The position numbers and the translations under genes were made by a program. Below the pieces are notes generated by a model that was given only the letters and a program-made list of their open reading frames with translations, was not told the origin of the DNA and did no database searches. From Treponema sp. (GTDB lineage Bacteria > Spirochaetota > Spirochaetia > Treponematales > Treponemataceae): a stretch of DNA of 57,352 bases. Below, piece by piece: positions 35,579 to 44,372 of this stretch (position 1 is the first letter of the stretch; each line of letters starts with the position of its first letter). Location of the stretch: positions 1 through 57,352 of the forward strand of contig JAILON010000153.1 of the NCBI GenBank assembly GCA_024690865.1. The letters run 5' to 3'.

Positions 35579-36424
35579 TAACGGTGCTTTCAGATACGAT
35601 GGTTGTAGAAACGAGTCTTTAGGCTTTTTTTCCAGCTCAGGAATGTTCGGCAGCTTTTCCCCGCTGCCTGAAAGAAATTGAATCTGATGGAAATTCTCAT
35701 GCCGTATGTCTGATTTGATTTCACCAACGGACTCGCCGTATCGCCTCCAGATTTTTGCAAGCACCATCCTGTACCGCCAGAATACCTGCTGATACGTTCC
35801 TTTCAGGTTTTCAAGGTTGAGGTACTGCGAGTTGGAGCTTCTGAGCCTGATTTCACACCGTATAGGTGCATCTGTCTTTGTGATTTCTTGAAGCCTGCCT
35901 TTCTTGAGCATGACTTCAAATTCTGCGTTCTTGTCATACATGCAGATAAGCGAGGTCTTTTTCTTGTGGTCGGGACTGTACCGCGTCGTCGTGAAAACAT
36001 GTGGAATTTCGGAAAATATTGCATCTTTTTGCTTGAAATCGAAGAAAAAATCCAGTGCGGAAAGCTTTATCAGTATTGGAAGCCCATAATGAGAAACAAA
36101 TACAGGCTGTCCGGCATATTTTGAAGGAATTATGATGTACCCCTTCAATATCAACTGATATACAACCGCTTCTATCTGAAAAAGGATGTCAGCATCCATT
36201 ATCAGCCGCTCGTATTGAATATCGCAGTAGTAGCATGTTCCGTAGTCCGTTTTTTGCGACCTAAGCGAAATGCCGGGAATAAGACTCCTGATGGCAGGTT
36301 CGTAGCTTTTTTCATCCCGCTGATGAAACCACATGGATGAGTTTACATAATTCCTGTTGAGTTTGAACAAGATTGTGTCTATTCCTTCCCAGCTTCTGTG
36401 GCTTCCGTGTCTGATTACATTCAT
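35573..36424 (-). CDS. Possible replication-initiation-like protein (283 aa)
   Basis: Tentative. The central part, RYSPDHKKKTSLICMYDKNAEFE followed 25 residues later by PIRCEIRLRSSNSQY, recalls the YDK...R-x-E-x-RL pattern of Rep_trans/phage replication initiation proteins that nick single strands for rolling-circle replication. The N-terminus (IRHGSHRSWEGIDTILFKLN) fits a strand-bearing domain. The direct repeats that overlap its 3' end would suit an origin. A good GGAGGT lies before the ATG. It could instead be a phage-derived protein of other function. Base composition is lower in GC than the left arm. Confidence 0.6.
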   Translation of the reverse strand: MNVIRHGSHRSWEGIDTILFKLNRNYVNSSMWFHQRDEKSYEPAIRSLIPGISLRSQKTDYGTCYYCDIQYERLIMDADILFQIEAVVYQLILKGYIIIPSKYAGQPVFVSHYGLPILIKLSALDFFFDFKQKDAIFSEIPHVFTTTRYSPDHKKKTSLICMYDKNAEFEVMLKKGRLQEITKTDAPIRCEIRLRSSNSQYLNLENLKGTYQQVFWRYRMVLAKIWRRYGESVGEIKSDIRHENFHQIQFLSGSGEKLPNIPELEKKPKDSFLQPSYLKAPLI

Positions 36425-36536
36425 AGTCCAGACCTCCTCGTGTTAAAATCGGCTTTGGTAATGATGCCCACGCCATTTTTATGTCAGAAGTCATGTAAAA
36501 AACTACAAACTTTTTTGGCAGGTGGAAATGAGAGAA

Positions 36537-38330
36537 TTATGGATTTTCCTCACTTAAAAATGTCAAGTATTTATGCATCAGTTCCACGATATCCGATTTA
36601 TATATGAATCCCAAATTAATAACAGGACTTCCTGAGTCTTGTCGAATTTCCATTTTTGCATTTATTACATCTTCCAATTTCATATATTCGTTCTCCAGTT
36701 CATCCTGCCTTTCCAGTTCCTCGTAGTCTATCAGGAGCCTGCAAAACCCCTCAATGTTTTTCCAATGTTTTTTTGTTAGACCAATATTTTTAAGCAGCTG
36801 AATGGTTTCATTCTTTGTTTCATTAAAGTTAAAATAAGACTCCATCCGAGGCAAAGCTGAATATATAATCTCAGAACTTTTTCTTATCATTTCTTTTTTT
36901 TTGATATATTCTTTCTGTATAGAATCCATAAGCCTGTCAACATCTTCCTCAATTTTTCCATTGTCAAGAAAAAGTCCGGGAACAGTTTCTTCTGGTAATT
37001 CAAAGCCAGGAGTTTTCAAGGAATCCGTTGTTTCCGGATGTTTTGAGAGAAAGTTTTCTATTTCTTCATGCTTGCTTTTTATAGTGCTAAGCTGGTCGTC
37101 TTCAATCAAGACCTCATCCTGTCCAGAGGCTTTTGCCTTCAATATGTAAATGAATACGTCTTTTTTCTGTCCGAGACGTTTCACCCTGCCCGACATCTGG
37201 ATTATATCCTTTGGAGTCCAACCGTATGAGAGGATGATGATGTGGTTCGCTGCTTGAAGGTTCAGGCCTTCCCCTGCAATCTGTTCTGTTGCAAGCATTA
37301 TCCGTGCGTCAGGGTTATTTATGAACTCCTCGTAATTTTTGTGCTGTTTCTTGTCCGGTAGACCTCCATGATACATGACAGGATTGTACCCCTTCATCCA
37401 CTGTTGCCTGTATAAATGGATTAGGATTTCTTTCTGCCTGTCAAAGACAATGATTTTGTCTGACTTCGGGATTTTACATAGAATTTCCTGTAGTGCCCGA
37501 GATTTTGTTTTCCCATCTTTGCAGATGTATGTATTGCAGTCATATTTTCCTGATCCTGTCACAAGCAGTTTTTGTGAAACGGACATTCGTGCAAATTCGT
37601 TTGGAATTTTCCCAACGATTTCATTCAGCGTATCATATTCGTCAGTGGAAAGGGGAAGTCCGATTATGCACTGCCTGCATTCCGTTAAATCATCTGTTTG
37701 CTTACGGGAAAACAGAAAGCCTGAATCATCATTTGCAGAAGTGCCGTTGAGGATTCCTGCCGCACATGCAAGCTCATCCGTTTCATTTACCATCGGGGTG
37801 GCGGTGAGACCGAGCTTCCGTTGCGCAGGGATGCCCGCTATATGCTCCCTTGATACTTTATCTGTATTCGCATTGTTTGAGAGAAAGTGCATTTCATCGA
37901 ACACAATGAGCGATGGAGGTTTGTTCTTAAAGAATATTGTGTTGAAGGACTGCTTTGTATTGGAAATCAGCATTTTATAAGTGATGAGGTACGTCATTCT
38001 GTTTATCGGGTTGAAACAAAGGCTTCCCCGCCGGATATTCGAGTGGAATTCCTTGTCAGACAGTATACGGGTCTTCATGCCAAGTGAGCTCAGCGTTTCT
38101 TCCCAGGGGGAATAAATGAGAGTCGCGGTCGGGCAGCAGACGAGGACATAGCCGTTTTGCTCCGTTAGATGCCGTTTGATGACTTCGCAGGCAATCCTGG
38201 TCTTTCCGCTTCCTACACCTGTGGCGCAGAGTGTGTTCACGCCCCGCTTAAAGTTACGTTCGATGAATCCCAGAGCCTCTTTCTGTATGTCCAAAAGTTC
38301 TGGAACGTTGGAGCTGCTTGCATCATCCAT
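36537..38330 (-). CDS. SNF2-type superfamily 2 helicase
   Basis: 597 residues from the ATG at 38330 (a start at 38357 would overlap the upstream gene by 23 bases; GAGG lies 9 bases before 38330). Motif I is ATGVGSGKT (36-44), motif II DEMH (145-148), motif III GLTATPM, and motifs V-VI run EGLNLQAANHIIILSYGW and QMSGRVKRLGQKKDV, the SNF2-like arrangement used by DNA translocases. The C-terminal 180 residues are charged and helical. The start is coupled to the 402-aa protein upstream (4-base gap), so the two act together. SNF2 helicases with an unknown partner are common in antiphage islands. Confidence 0.85.
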   Translation of the reverse strand: MDDASSSNVPELLDIQKEALGFIERNFKRGVNTLCATGVGSGKTRIACEVIKRHLTEQNGYVLVCCPTATLIYSPWEETLSSLGMKTRILSDKEFHSNIRRGSLCFNPINRMTYLITYKMLISNTKQSFNTIFFKNKPPSLIVFDEMHFLSNNANTDKVSREHIAGIPAQRKLGLTATPMVNETDELACAAGILNGTSANDDSGFLFSRKQTDDLTECRQCIIGLPLSTDEYDTLNEIVGKIPNEFARMSVSQKLLVTGSGKYDCNTYICKDGKTKSRALQEILCKIPKSDKIIVFDRQKEILIHLYRQQWMKGYNPVMYHGGLPDKKQHKNYEEFINNPDARIMLATEQIAGEGLNLQAANHIIILSYGWTPKDIIQMSGRVKRLGQKKDVFIYILKAKASGQDEVLIEDDQLSTIKSKHEEIENFLSKHPETTDSLKTPGFELPEETVPGLFLDNGKIEEDVDRLMDSIQKEYIKKKEMIRKSSEIIYSALPRMESYFNFNETKNETIQLLKNIGLTKKHWKNIEGFCRLLIDYEELERQDELENEYMKLEDVINAKMEIRQDSGSPVINLGFIYKSDIVELMHKYLTFLSEENP

Positions 38331-38334
38331 TTTC

Positions 38335-39543
38335 TCAGACCTCGTTATGCCCGTCAAAAAAACTGTCCATCCAGATGCTCATGTCTTTGACTGCCTTTCT
38401 TAGCTTATTCGTAAAAAAGAGCCTGTAAGGTACGATATCCGAATCAGTATCGAACCACGCGGTGAGAGTGAACACTTTCTTCATGAAGTTTTTGAATATT
38501 TCGGACGCCTCGATTTCCCGGCTGAAGAACATATCGCGGCCGTTTATAAATATTTCCTGTGCGTGTCGGCAAATTTCCTTGCAGTCAACTTCTGTAATTG
38601 CCGTCTCGCAGATGCGCTCCGCATCAAGAGCCTGAAAAAGCAGGTTTTCTAAGCCCTTGAGTTCTTCCATAATTTCATTTTCCGCGTTTTTATTAAGCAA
38701 TTCGTTTTCATAACCGCTTCTTTCATCACCTTCCCCTATTTCAACGAGAAATACACACCGGTGGAAGCTGTCCATTTCAACTTTTCTCCTTCTTCGGTGT
38801 TCGTAGGCATCTACAAATTCCTGTACTAGCTTCAGGAAAATAAGCAGTCCCGTGGCAATATAGACAAGAAGAAGGGTCGAAGGCTCCAGATTCTTTCCTG
38901 AGTCTGAAATTTTATTTAAACTGACCATGATTTTGTTGCCTCTGCGGAACCTTATACCGTAGCTCATGATGGAGTAGTAATATGCAAGTATGCAGCCATA
39001 AGTTACGCTTCCGTCTTTTTCCAGCGTTTCCATACACCTGGTCAGCGCGGATTCCTGCACGTTCACGAATGACATCAGCTCCGAGAACCTCACAGGAATT
39101 GACTTCCGCTGCTCTGAATCCACGCAGTCGGTGATATAATCAAGTTTTGATTCAAGAGCATCAAGATGAAGGGAAAGCTCATGGAATGAGTCCTGTTCAT
39201 TCCCGATGGTATTGTCTGGAGCTTTAAAGCTTTCCTTGAAAAATTCTTTCTCGTCCTCATTGAGGCATGACAGTATATTATGAACCATGATTTGGCTTCG
39301 GCTTATCTTTATGGTCAGCCCTTTTGGATCTTTAAGGTCTCCCAGTTTTTCAACGGAGGTTTTCTGCACTCGCTCCACCATCTTGGAGAAGGTTCCCTCT
39401 GTAATGGTGGCACGTATATTCTCATCCAGCAAACGGTACACCGACTGGGCTTTTCCTCTTCCCTTGAGCATATTGGCAAGCTTCACTGTCAGCGATGCAG
39501 CGGCCTGTTTCAGGGCATCCTGCTTCTCATTAGTCTTAACCAT
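38335..39543 (-). CDS. Membrane-segment protein coupled to the SNF2 helicase (402 aa)
   Basis: Not recognised. N-terminal 60 residues are helical and basic (LTVKLANMLKGRGKAQSVY); the middle has one hydrophobic segment STLLLVYIATGLLIFLKLVQ (about 224-243) that could span the membrane, followed by basic HRRRRKVEM and an acidic helical C-terminus. No catalytic motif is evident. It is the first gene of a two-gene unit with the helicase. A -10 sequence (TATAAT, 39553-39558, preceded by TG) ends 9 bases before the ATG and no Shine-Dalgarno sequence is present, so its mRNA is probably nearly leaderless. Could be the sensor or effector of a defence pair. Confidence 0.7.
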   Translation of the reverse strand: MVKTNEKQDALKQAAASLTVKLANMLKGRGKAQSVYRLLDENIRATITEGTFSKMVERVQKTSVEKLGDLKDPKGLTIKISRSQIMVHNILSCLNEDEKEFFKESFKAPDNTIGNEQDSFHELSLHLDALESKLDYITDCVDSEQRKSIPVRFSELMSFVNVQESALTRCMETLEKDGSVTYGCILAYYYSIMSYGIRFRRGNKIMVSLNKISDSGKNLEPSTLLLVYIATGLLIFLKLVQEFVDAYEHRRRRKVEMDSFHRCVFLVEIGEGDERSGYENELLNKNAENEIMEELKGLENLLFQALDAERICETAITEVDCKEICRHAQEIFINGRDMFFSREIEASEIFKNFMKKVFTLTAWFDTDSDIVPYRLFFTNKLRKAVKDMSIWMDSFFDGHNEV

Positions 39544-39552
39544 ATTACGACA

Positions 39553-39558
39553 ATTATA
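39553..39558 (-). promoter_or_regulatory. Extended -10 next to the start codon of the helicase partner gene
   Basis: TGATATAAT on the minus strand; only 9 bases separate it from the ATG at 39543. No good -35. Confidence 0.5.
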
Positions 39559-39834
39559 TCACATAATTTCTGTTTTGCACATATAATCTGATTAAAATAT
39601 CGTAAAAAATTCAATTTTTACGTCGGAACCCGGAACCTGCTGCCTTTTCATGCCATGCTGCGGGCATGGACCATGAGGCACAGGAAGGCTGGAATTCTGG
39701 ACTTTTCCTGTGGGCGCACAGGCAACTTCATCCGGTTTGGCTGTTCGGACTGCAAAAAAGTCCTTTCCCGGCAGATTCAGGGAGCTTGTTCCGCAGCAAA
39801 TCAATTTGCGCTACACAAAATGCAGGTATTGTGA
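39559..39834. other. Gap without a recognised gene
   Basis: About 280 bases between divergent genes. Holds a small hairpin CCATGC/GCATGG near 39652-39668. A 70-codon minus frame (39592-39804) has no recognisable features and is not called. Confidence 0.4.
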
Positions 39835-39840
39835 TATATT
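39835..39840 (+). promoter_or_regulatory. -10 element 6 bases before the Rpn start codon
   Basis: TGATATATT (extended -10; hexamer TATATT 39835-39840) followed by GAAAGC and the ATG. No Shine-Dalgarno sequence; leaderless transcription is predicted. Confidence 0.5.
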
Positions 39841-39846
39841 GAAAGC

Positions 39847-40764
39847 ATGGATATATCTCAGTTCAAGGATGAGGCGGAATATGTCGCCCAGATGGATAAG
39901 GGCGAGCTGCTGAATCCCCGGATAGACAGCACGTTCAAGGCGCTGTTCTCGCAGCAGACGGAAGAATCGAAGGAAGCCCTCCGTTCTTTCCTGGAGGCGG
40001 CGACCGAGCGCAAAATCGCCTCTTTCAGGCTGACCGCAAGCGATGCTCCCGCAGGGTTCAGGGGGCAGCGGAGCGTAAGCTATGACATCATCTGCGAGTT
40101 CAATGACGGGCTTTCCGCAGATATTGAGATGCAGGCGTTCAACCAGAAGTATGACTACGGGAAGCGGGCTGAGTATCAGGTCGCGAGGCTGGAGACGACC
40201 TATCTGGAGAAAGGCGATGACTGGGAGGATGCACCACAGGTGTACCAGATAACAGTGCTGGACTTTACCTATGCGGCAAAAGGCGGCGGAAAGGACACAC
40301 CGGCTGCCGAGAAAGCCCCGGTAAGCCGCTACGCCATGCGCACGGCGGACGGTCGGGAGCTGTCCAGCACGCTGAACATCATCTTCATAGAGCTGCCGAA
40401 AGCGGTTGCGCTGGAAGAGAGCGTGGAGACAAACACTCCGCTTGAGAACTGGGCGGTATTCCTGAAGAATGCGGATAACCCTAAGAAACAGGGCATCATA
40501 CAGAAGCTGACAGAAAAGGAGGCAGGGCTTATGCAGGCACGGAAATCACTCTCATCAATCAGTGCGAACAAGGAGCTGTGGATTGCGCAGTACCGACAGG
40601 AGCTGTTCGACCGTGACCAGCGGTCAAGCATGAGTGCAGCCAAACGTGAGGGGAGAATGGAGGGTGCTCGTGATACCGCTCTCATTCTGAAGCAGTCCGG
40701 CGTTGATTATGCGATTATCTCAAAATCAACAGGGCTTTCTGCGGAGGAAATCTCAAGCCTCTGA
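39847..40764 (+). CDS. Rpn-family PD-(D/E)XK nuclease/transposase
   Basis: 305 residues. PRIDSTFKALFSQQTEESKEALRSF and YDIICEFNDGLSADIEMQAF (Asp and Glu-x-Gln of the PD-(D/E)XK core), then YGKRAEYQVARLE, are characteristic of Rpn (recombination-promoting nuclease) proteins. Their N-terminal nuclease domains cut DNA, and they have variable tails. C-terminus ends with IISKSTGLSAEEISSL, the usual terminal helix. Start is chosen at the first ATG, six bases after a -10 element. Rpn proteins have been linked to phage defence; this copy is intact, unlike the one at 22511. A hairpin follows its stop codon (40788-40828). Confidence 0.85.
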   Translation: MDISQFKDEAEYVAQMDKGELLNPRIDSTFKALFSQQTEESKEALRSFLEAATERKIASFRLTASDAPAGFRGQRSVSYDIICEFNDGLSADIEMQAFNQKYDYGKRAEYQVARLETTYLEKGDDWEDAPQVYQITVLDFTYAAKGGGKDTPAAEKAPVSRYAMRTADGRELSSTLNIIFIELPKAVALEESVETNTPLENWAVFLKNADNPKKQGIIQKLTEKEAGLMQARKSLSSISANKELWIAQYRQELFDRDQRSSMSAAKREGRMEGARDTALILKQSGVDYAIISKSTGLSAEEISSL

Positions 40765-40787
40765 GCAAGTTCTAATTCAAAAGACAA

Positions 40788-40830
40788 CATAAACCGTAAC
40801 GGAGACAAGTTCTGCCTCTGTTATGGTTAA
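40788..40830. other. 13-bp stem-loop after the Rpn gene
   Basis: AACCGTAACGGAG pairs with CTCTGTTATGGTT through two G-T pairs; no T run. Possible transcript end. Confidence 0.4.
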
Positions 40831-40846
40831 AAAACAGAATATTTCT

Positions 40847-41011
40847 TCACTCCTCCGCAGTGATTTCGGTATTGAAGACTTCGTTGCCGGTGCTTATCGC
40901 GCTGACAACTTCACCTGATGTTTCCAGAAGGCGATGGCTGGTAGCAAATCCTGCCGAAGCTGCCAGAACAATGGCAGTGCGTGCATCGGTTTGCTTCCAG
41001 CCTTTCAGCCA
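40847..41011 (-). pseudogene. Possible gene remnant without start codon
   Basis: A minus-strand frame of 54 codons with coding-like composition, ending LLETSGEVVSAISTGNEVFN then TEITAEE and a stop; it has no ATG, GTG or TTG near its beginning and starts after a stop that lies at the end of the preceding gene. It could be the tail of a deleted gene or chance. Confidence 0.25.
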
Positions 41012-41016
41012 TTATA

Positions 41017-41697
41017 TCAGTCTGCGGCTGCAGCCTCAAGAACCGCTTCATCCACTCTGTTTGGGTACATCTTCCTGTAATCAGTCCAGGAAAACACGGT
41101 GTCATCACGCTCGATGGCGACTGTATTTCCGCTATCGGAAAGAGCCTCCTGCAGGATTTTCTCGAACTTTTCGATGTGTTCCGGCATGAAAAGCCACAGG
41201 TCAATGCCTTCGTGTTCTGTCTTGCCTTCGGAATCTGGCTCCGACTCTCCATCTATCCTGTACACGGTGTAGCTGCCTTTCGGAAACCTTGGGAGCAGTC
41301 CGCAGGAGATTTTCTTCTCTATCATCAGTACGGTATTGACTTTGATTTTCCTGATGTCTGCAACGGGAATCTCCTCCGAAAGCCACCTCAGAAGGTACTG
41401 AGCGCAGCCAATCGTCTTCCGGCTTTTGTCGTAGAAGGCATAGAACGAAAAAAGATATTTCTGCCCGATTACGAACGCCAGGACGAACAGGATATACAAG
41501 CCCATCTGGGCAATCGGAAAGCCGCCCTTCCAGTAGCGCACCACAGTCCAGATTGCGAACGGAACTATCATCACGTCAAGCGGTATCGCATCCGTGTCAC
41601 CTATTTTGTGAATCGGAAGCCGTATCTCCGTGATTTCCGGCTTCTTGACGGCTTCTTCTGTTGTCTCAGTTTTCTCTTCGCTCATGTTTTCCCCCAT
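41017..41697 (-). CDS. Membrane protein at the end of the GTPase cluster
   Basis: 226 residues, not recognised. Two hydrophobic helices around residues 45-85 (VMIVPFAIWTVVRYW and MGLYILFVLAFVIGQKYLFSF) span the membrane, with an acidic N-terminal tail (EEKTETTEEAVKKPE). The C-terminal half is a soluble domain with strands and a helix ending EKFEKILQEAL. Its start codon overlaps the stop codon of the upstream zinc-ribbon gene (TGATG), so it is translationally coupled; a second start four codons on has GGGGG before it. Last gene of the cluster. Likely cytoplasmic-facing domain. Confidence 0.7.
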   Translation of the reverse strand: MGENMSEEKTETTEEAVKKPEITEIRLPIHKIGDTDAIPLDVMIVPFAIWTVVRYWKGGFPIAQMGLYILFVLAFVIGQKYLFSFYAFYDKSRKTIGCAQYLLRWLSEEIPVADIRKIKVNTVLMIEKKISCGLLPRFPKGSYTVYRIDGESEPDSEGKTEHEGIDLWLFMPEHIEKFEKILQEALSDSGNTVAIERDDTVFSWTDYRKMYPNRVDEAVLEAAAAD

Positions 41698-42410
41698 CAG
41701 AATTGATATACAAGCGAACTGAACGCCTGCATTGCGTCGCTCCCTTCGCCATAGCCCTTGATGTACACGGACTCGATGTTCACATCCTTTTCAATACCAA
41801 CACTTTCGCTGTTCACCGTGCTTTTCACGCTGAAATGCACCTTCGTCTTGAGCTTTTTCCCGGTCTGCGTATCCTGAAGGCGTCCGGTAAGCTTCACGAA
41901 GTACGTTCCGTTTTTAGGGCTTTTCTCGATGGACCACCTGGGTCTCTGGAGCGCCGATAAGGCAAAGGTCTCCCAGTCAGTGTCACTCCCGGAATAGACC
42001 GCGCTTTCCTTCACGTCCTGTACCGACTGCGAGTTATGCTTAGCCATGTACAGGAAACCGACTTGAGCCACAACCACGAGCGCGGCGATTATAAGTCGCT
42101 TGTAATGCGTCTCCCCGAAACGCTTCGCGATTGCCACAATTCCGATTGCGGCCGCAAGAACTGCCGTCGGAATGACACCAAGGATGGCGATGAACGGAAT
42201 ACTCACGAGCACCACTCCCAGAAGCAGAACCAGAACGCCTGCGCCCACGCCGATTCCTGCCGAGACTCCGGCCTTGATTTTATCAACAAGCGGAACGGAA
42301 GCTTTTGTGCCGTTTGCTTTCGCTCCGTCATCAGCTCCAACAGCCTTTCCGCATCCGGGACAGAATTTCGTGTCCTCTGCAATTTCTTTTCCACAATTTG
42401 AACAGAACAT
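41697..42410 (-). CDS. Zinc-ribbon membrane protein
   Basis: 237 residues from the ATG at 42410, preceded by GGAGGAAAA. N-terminal zinc ribbon CSNCGKEIAEDTKFCPGCGK, linker, then three hydrophobic helices at about 45-125 (VGAGVLVLLLGVVLVSIPFI, TAVLAAAIGIVAI, LIIAALVVVAQVGFLYMA), then a soluble C-terminal domain of beta character (FVKLTGRLQDTQTGKKLKTK). The ribbon resembles those in at least five other cluster proteins. It probably sits in the inner membrane with the ribbon in the cytoplasm. Coupled to the downstream gene. Function unknown. Confidence 0.7.
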   Translation of the reverse strand: MFCSNCGKEIAEDTKFCPGCGKAVGADDGAKANGTKASVPLVDKIKAGVSAGIGVGAGVLVLLLGVVLVSIPFIAILGVIPTAVLAAAIGIVAIAKRFGETHYKRLIIAALVVVAQVGFLYMAKHNSQSVQDVKESAVYSGSDTDWETFALSALQRPRWSIEKSPKNGTYFVKLTGRLQDTQTGKKLKTKVHFSVKSTVNSESVGIEKDVNIESVYIKGYGEGSDAMQAFSSLVYQF

Positions 42411-42432
42411 TTTTCCTCCAGTTTCCTTCACG

Positions 42433-43119
42433 TCACACAGGAAAATTCAGTGTGATGTCGTTGATTCCGTCAGCGAGCCAGTTGATGCCGTTCGCAAGCG
42501 CACCAAGCGGTGCACAAATGATGTTCGCAAGGACATCACCCACCGTCTCCGTGTCATTGCTCTCGTCATCGCCGGAGCCGGATTCATCCCCGCCATCTCC
42601 TGCGGCAGCTTTTTCACTGCGCGCCTTCTCTTCTTCCTCAGCCCTCTCCCTGAGCATTACCATGTGTTCCTTCTGCTCCAGATCGCCGAGCTTCGGGTAC
42701 AGGGTGGAGATTCCGCAGACGCGCAGGTACTCCTCGCGGTTCTCCGTCTCCAGAAAGAGCGGGTCGGCGGCGCGGTTCATCAGCTCGTCCCAGCCGTCAC
42801 CGTATTCGTCGTGCATCTTCTCCATTCCGGCGGTGTAGGCTTCGAAGTCCTCCTTCATCTGTGCCACGGTCTTGTCGCGCAGCTCCCGCAACTTCGTCTT
42901 TTCCCGCGTCTTGGCGACGGACTCAAGGATGGCCTCGAACACGTTCCCCATTCCTGAGATATACGCGGCACGCTTCCTGCCGCCGTTCTCCTTGAGGATG
43001 ATCGCGTCGATTTCTTTCTTTGCCCCGTCATCACCTTTCACCGCTTTGCGGATAAGGGCTATGAAATCGTCAATCCTCGCTGTGTACTCATCAAAAAGTT
43101 TCTGATAGTTTTCTTCCAT
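42433..43119 (-). CDS. Hypothetical helical protein of the GTPase cluster (228 aa)
   Basis: Not recognised. Residues 1-150 are predominantly helical and charged (RIDDFIALIRKAVKGDDG; REKTKLRELRDKTVAQMKED), with GDGWDELMNRAADPLFLE in the middle; an acidic Gly/Asp/Ser linker (GDGGDESGSGDDESNDTE) leads to a short hydrophobic C-terminal segment (LANIICAPLGALANGINWLA) that could bind membrane. Has GAGGATC before the ATG. It lies between a 78-residue gene and the zinc-ribbon membrane gene, so it is part of the second half of the operon. Confidence 0.65.
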   Translation of the reverse strand: MEENYQKLFDEYTARIDDFIALIRKAVKGDDGAKKEIDAIILKENGGRKRAAYISGMGNVFEAILESVAKTREKTKLRELRDKTVAQMKEDFEAYTAGMEKMHDEYGDGWDELMNRAADPLFLETENREEYLRVCGISTLYPKLGDLEQKEHMVMLRERAEEEEKARSEKAAAGDGGDESGSGDDESNDTETVGDVLANIICAPLGALANGINWLADGINDITLNFPV

Positions 43120-43144
43120 AATTAATGATCCTCAGTAACATCGC

Positions 43145-43381
43145 TCACTGCAATCCGACCGAAAGGAATCTGTAGAGCTGGTCGAGGCAGAATTCCTCTG
43201 CTGCCTCCTCGGAGATTCCGGGATTCAGGTCGTATGCCAGCTGCCCCTCGATTTTTATGACCCTGACGCCAAGCTTGTGCTCCGCGTCCTCGATGAACCG
43301 GGCAGTCTCCATGACTGCTGCTTTCCCGCACCGCGCCGACGGAACATAGACGATGACGGGAACGGTCTTTCCGCAAGGCAT
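43145..43381 (-). CDS. Small hypothetical protein (78 aa)
   Basis: Not recognised. MPCGKTVPVIVYVPSARCGKA starts with a Cys-bearing beta strand and continues with a helix ERTARFIEDAEH-like (METARFIEDAEHKLGVRV); two Cys sit at 3 and 18, a third at residue 69. Its ATG overlaps the stop codon of the preceding small membrane protein (TGATG), so it is coupled to it. Compact size and coupling suggest a subunit rather than an enzyme. Confidence 0.6.
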   Translation of the reverse strand: MPCGKTVPVIVYVPSARCGKAAVMETARFIEDAEHKLGVRVIKIEGQLAYDLNPGISEEAAEEFCLDQLYRFLSVGLQ

Positions 43382-43590
43382 CAGGTCGCTCCCGTGCTTC
43401 CCTTGTCATCAGCGTTCCCGTCTCCGTCGTCGGAAAAGCCCCCGAAGTCGAGCACGGATGAGTCCGGACCGGTGTCATTGTCCTTTTCAGAACCGCCGAA
43501 GCAGTCGAAGTCCCCGTCCTTCAGAGCCGCCACAAGTCCGACAATGCCGAGCGTGACGAGCGAGCCCGCAATAAATCCTTTCATTCCCAT
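43381..43590 (-). CDS. Small single-span acidic membrane protein (69 aa)
   Basis: One hydrophobic helix (GFIAGSLVTLGIVGLVAAL, about 5-23) is followed by an acidic tail rich in Asp, Gly and Ser (EKDNDTGPDSSVLDFGGFSD). Preceded by GGAGGTAC. Coupled to the 78-aa gene downstream. No function assigned. Confidence 0.6.
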   Translation of the reverse strand: MGMKGFIAGSLVTLGIVGLVAALKDGDFDCFGGSEKDNDTGPDSSVLDFGGFSDDGDGNADDKGSTGAT

Positions 43591-43664
43591 AAAGTACCTC
43601 CTGGGTAAGTTTTGATGTATGGATGTGTTTTCTGTCCTTATGACCGCAAAACTGTCATCCTTTT

Positions 43665-44300
43665 CTAAAAATCAAATTCATGCTCCTGAAATTTTTCTAG
43701 TGATTCATCAATGACATCGCAGATTTTATCTGACGCATCCTGAATTACATCTCCAACAAAGCAAAGTGCTTCACTAAGTTTTTCAGGAAAATCCGATGAA
43801 TTTGAATCGGAATCATCACCATTGTCATCGTCATCTGAATTATCTGATTCATCTTTTCCATCAGCATCTTCACTGGCAATATCACCACGCAAATACATTT
43901 CTTCAATCAATGATTCTGCCTGTTCAACTGTAATACCAAGCACATCAGCCAAAGCTTCCGGATTTTCGTTGCCGCTGGAAGCAACATGTTCAAATGCCTT
44001 GTTATAAAGCTCTGACTTCTCAGTTTTTCCCAAAAATGCTGATATGCCGTCTGCAATCTTTTCAGAAGCATTTGCTTCCCGCGGATTTTCTTTGGCTGCC
44101 TTGTCCTTTTCAACAACTCTTTCAGCAAGCTCAAGCGGAATGTCAAATTTGTCTGCCACTTCCTGCGGGTCTTCCGAATCAAGGTAAAGCAGTTCCAAGA
44201 TTGATTCATCACCGTTCTTTCGATAAAGATTCATTACAAACTTGTTGCTCTTATCAAGAGCTTTTTTGATTTCCATAAGTTTCTTTTTCATGATAGCCAT
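43665..44300 (-). CDS. Acidic hypothetical protein (211 aa)
   Basis: Not recognised. Starts with a basic helix (MKKKLMEIKKALDKSNKFVM) and contains two short HTH-like helical pairs (EDPQEVADKFDIPLELAERVV, about 43-63; NPEALADVLGITVEQAESLI, about 112-131), then an acidic stretch of Asp, Glu and Ser, and a C-terminal helix VGDVIQDASDKICDVIDESL. The two repeated helical pairs resemble each other, suggesting an internal duplication. AGGAGAT lies before the ATG. Part of the second half of the cluster. Confidence 0.65.
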   Translation of the reverse strand: MAIMKKKLMEIKKALDKSNKFVMNLYRKNGDESILELLYLDSEDPQEVADKFDIPLELAERVVEKDKAAKENPREANASEKIADGISAFLGKTEKSELYNKAFEHVASSGNENPEALADVLGITVEQAESLIEEMYLRGDIASEDADGKDESDNSDDDDNGDDSDSNSSDFPEKLSEALCFVGDVIQDASDKICDVIDESLEKFQEHEFDF

Positions 44301-44372
44301 AAGCCTATCTCCTTTTGTATTTTTACCCTTCAGAATTTTTTCCTCTACAAGGTACTTTTCTGAGAGGTTCCC

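Noticed and set aside
39592..39804. 70-codon minus frame in the gap before rpn
   Set aside because: No domain and no ribosome site.
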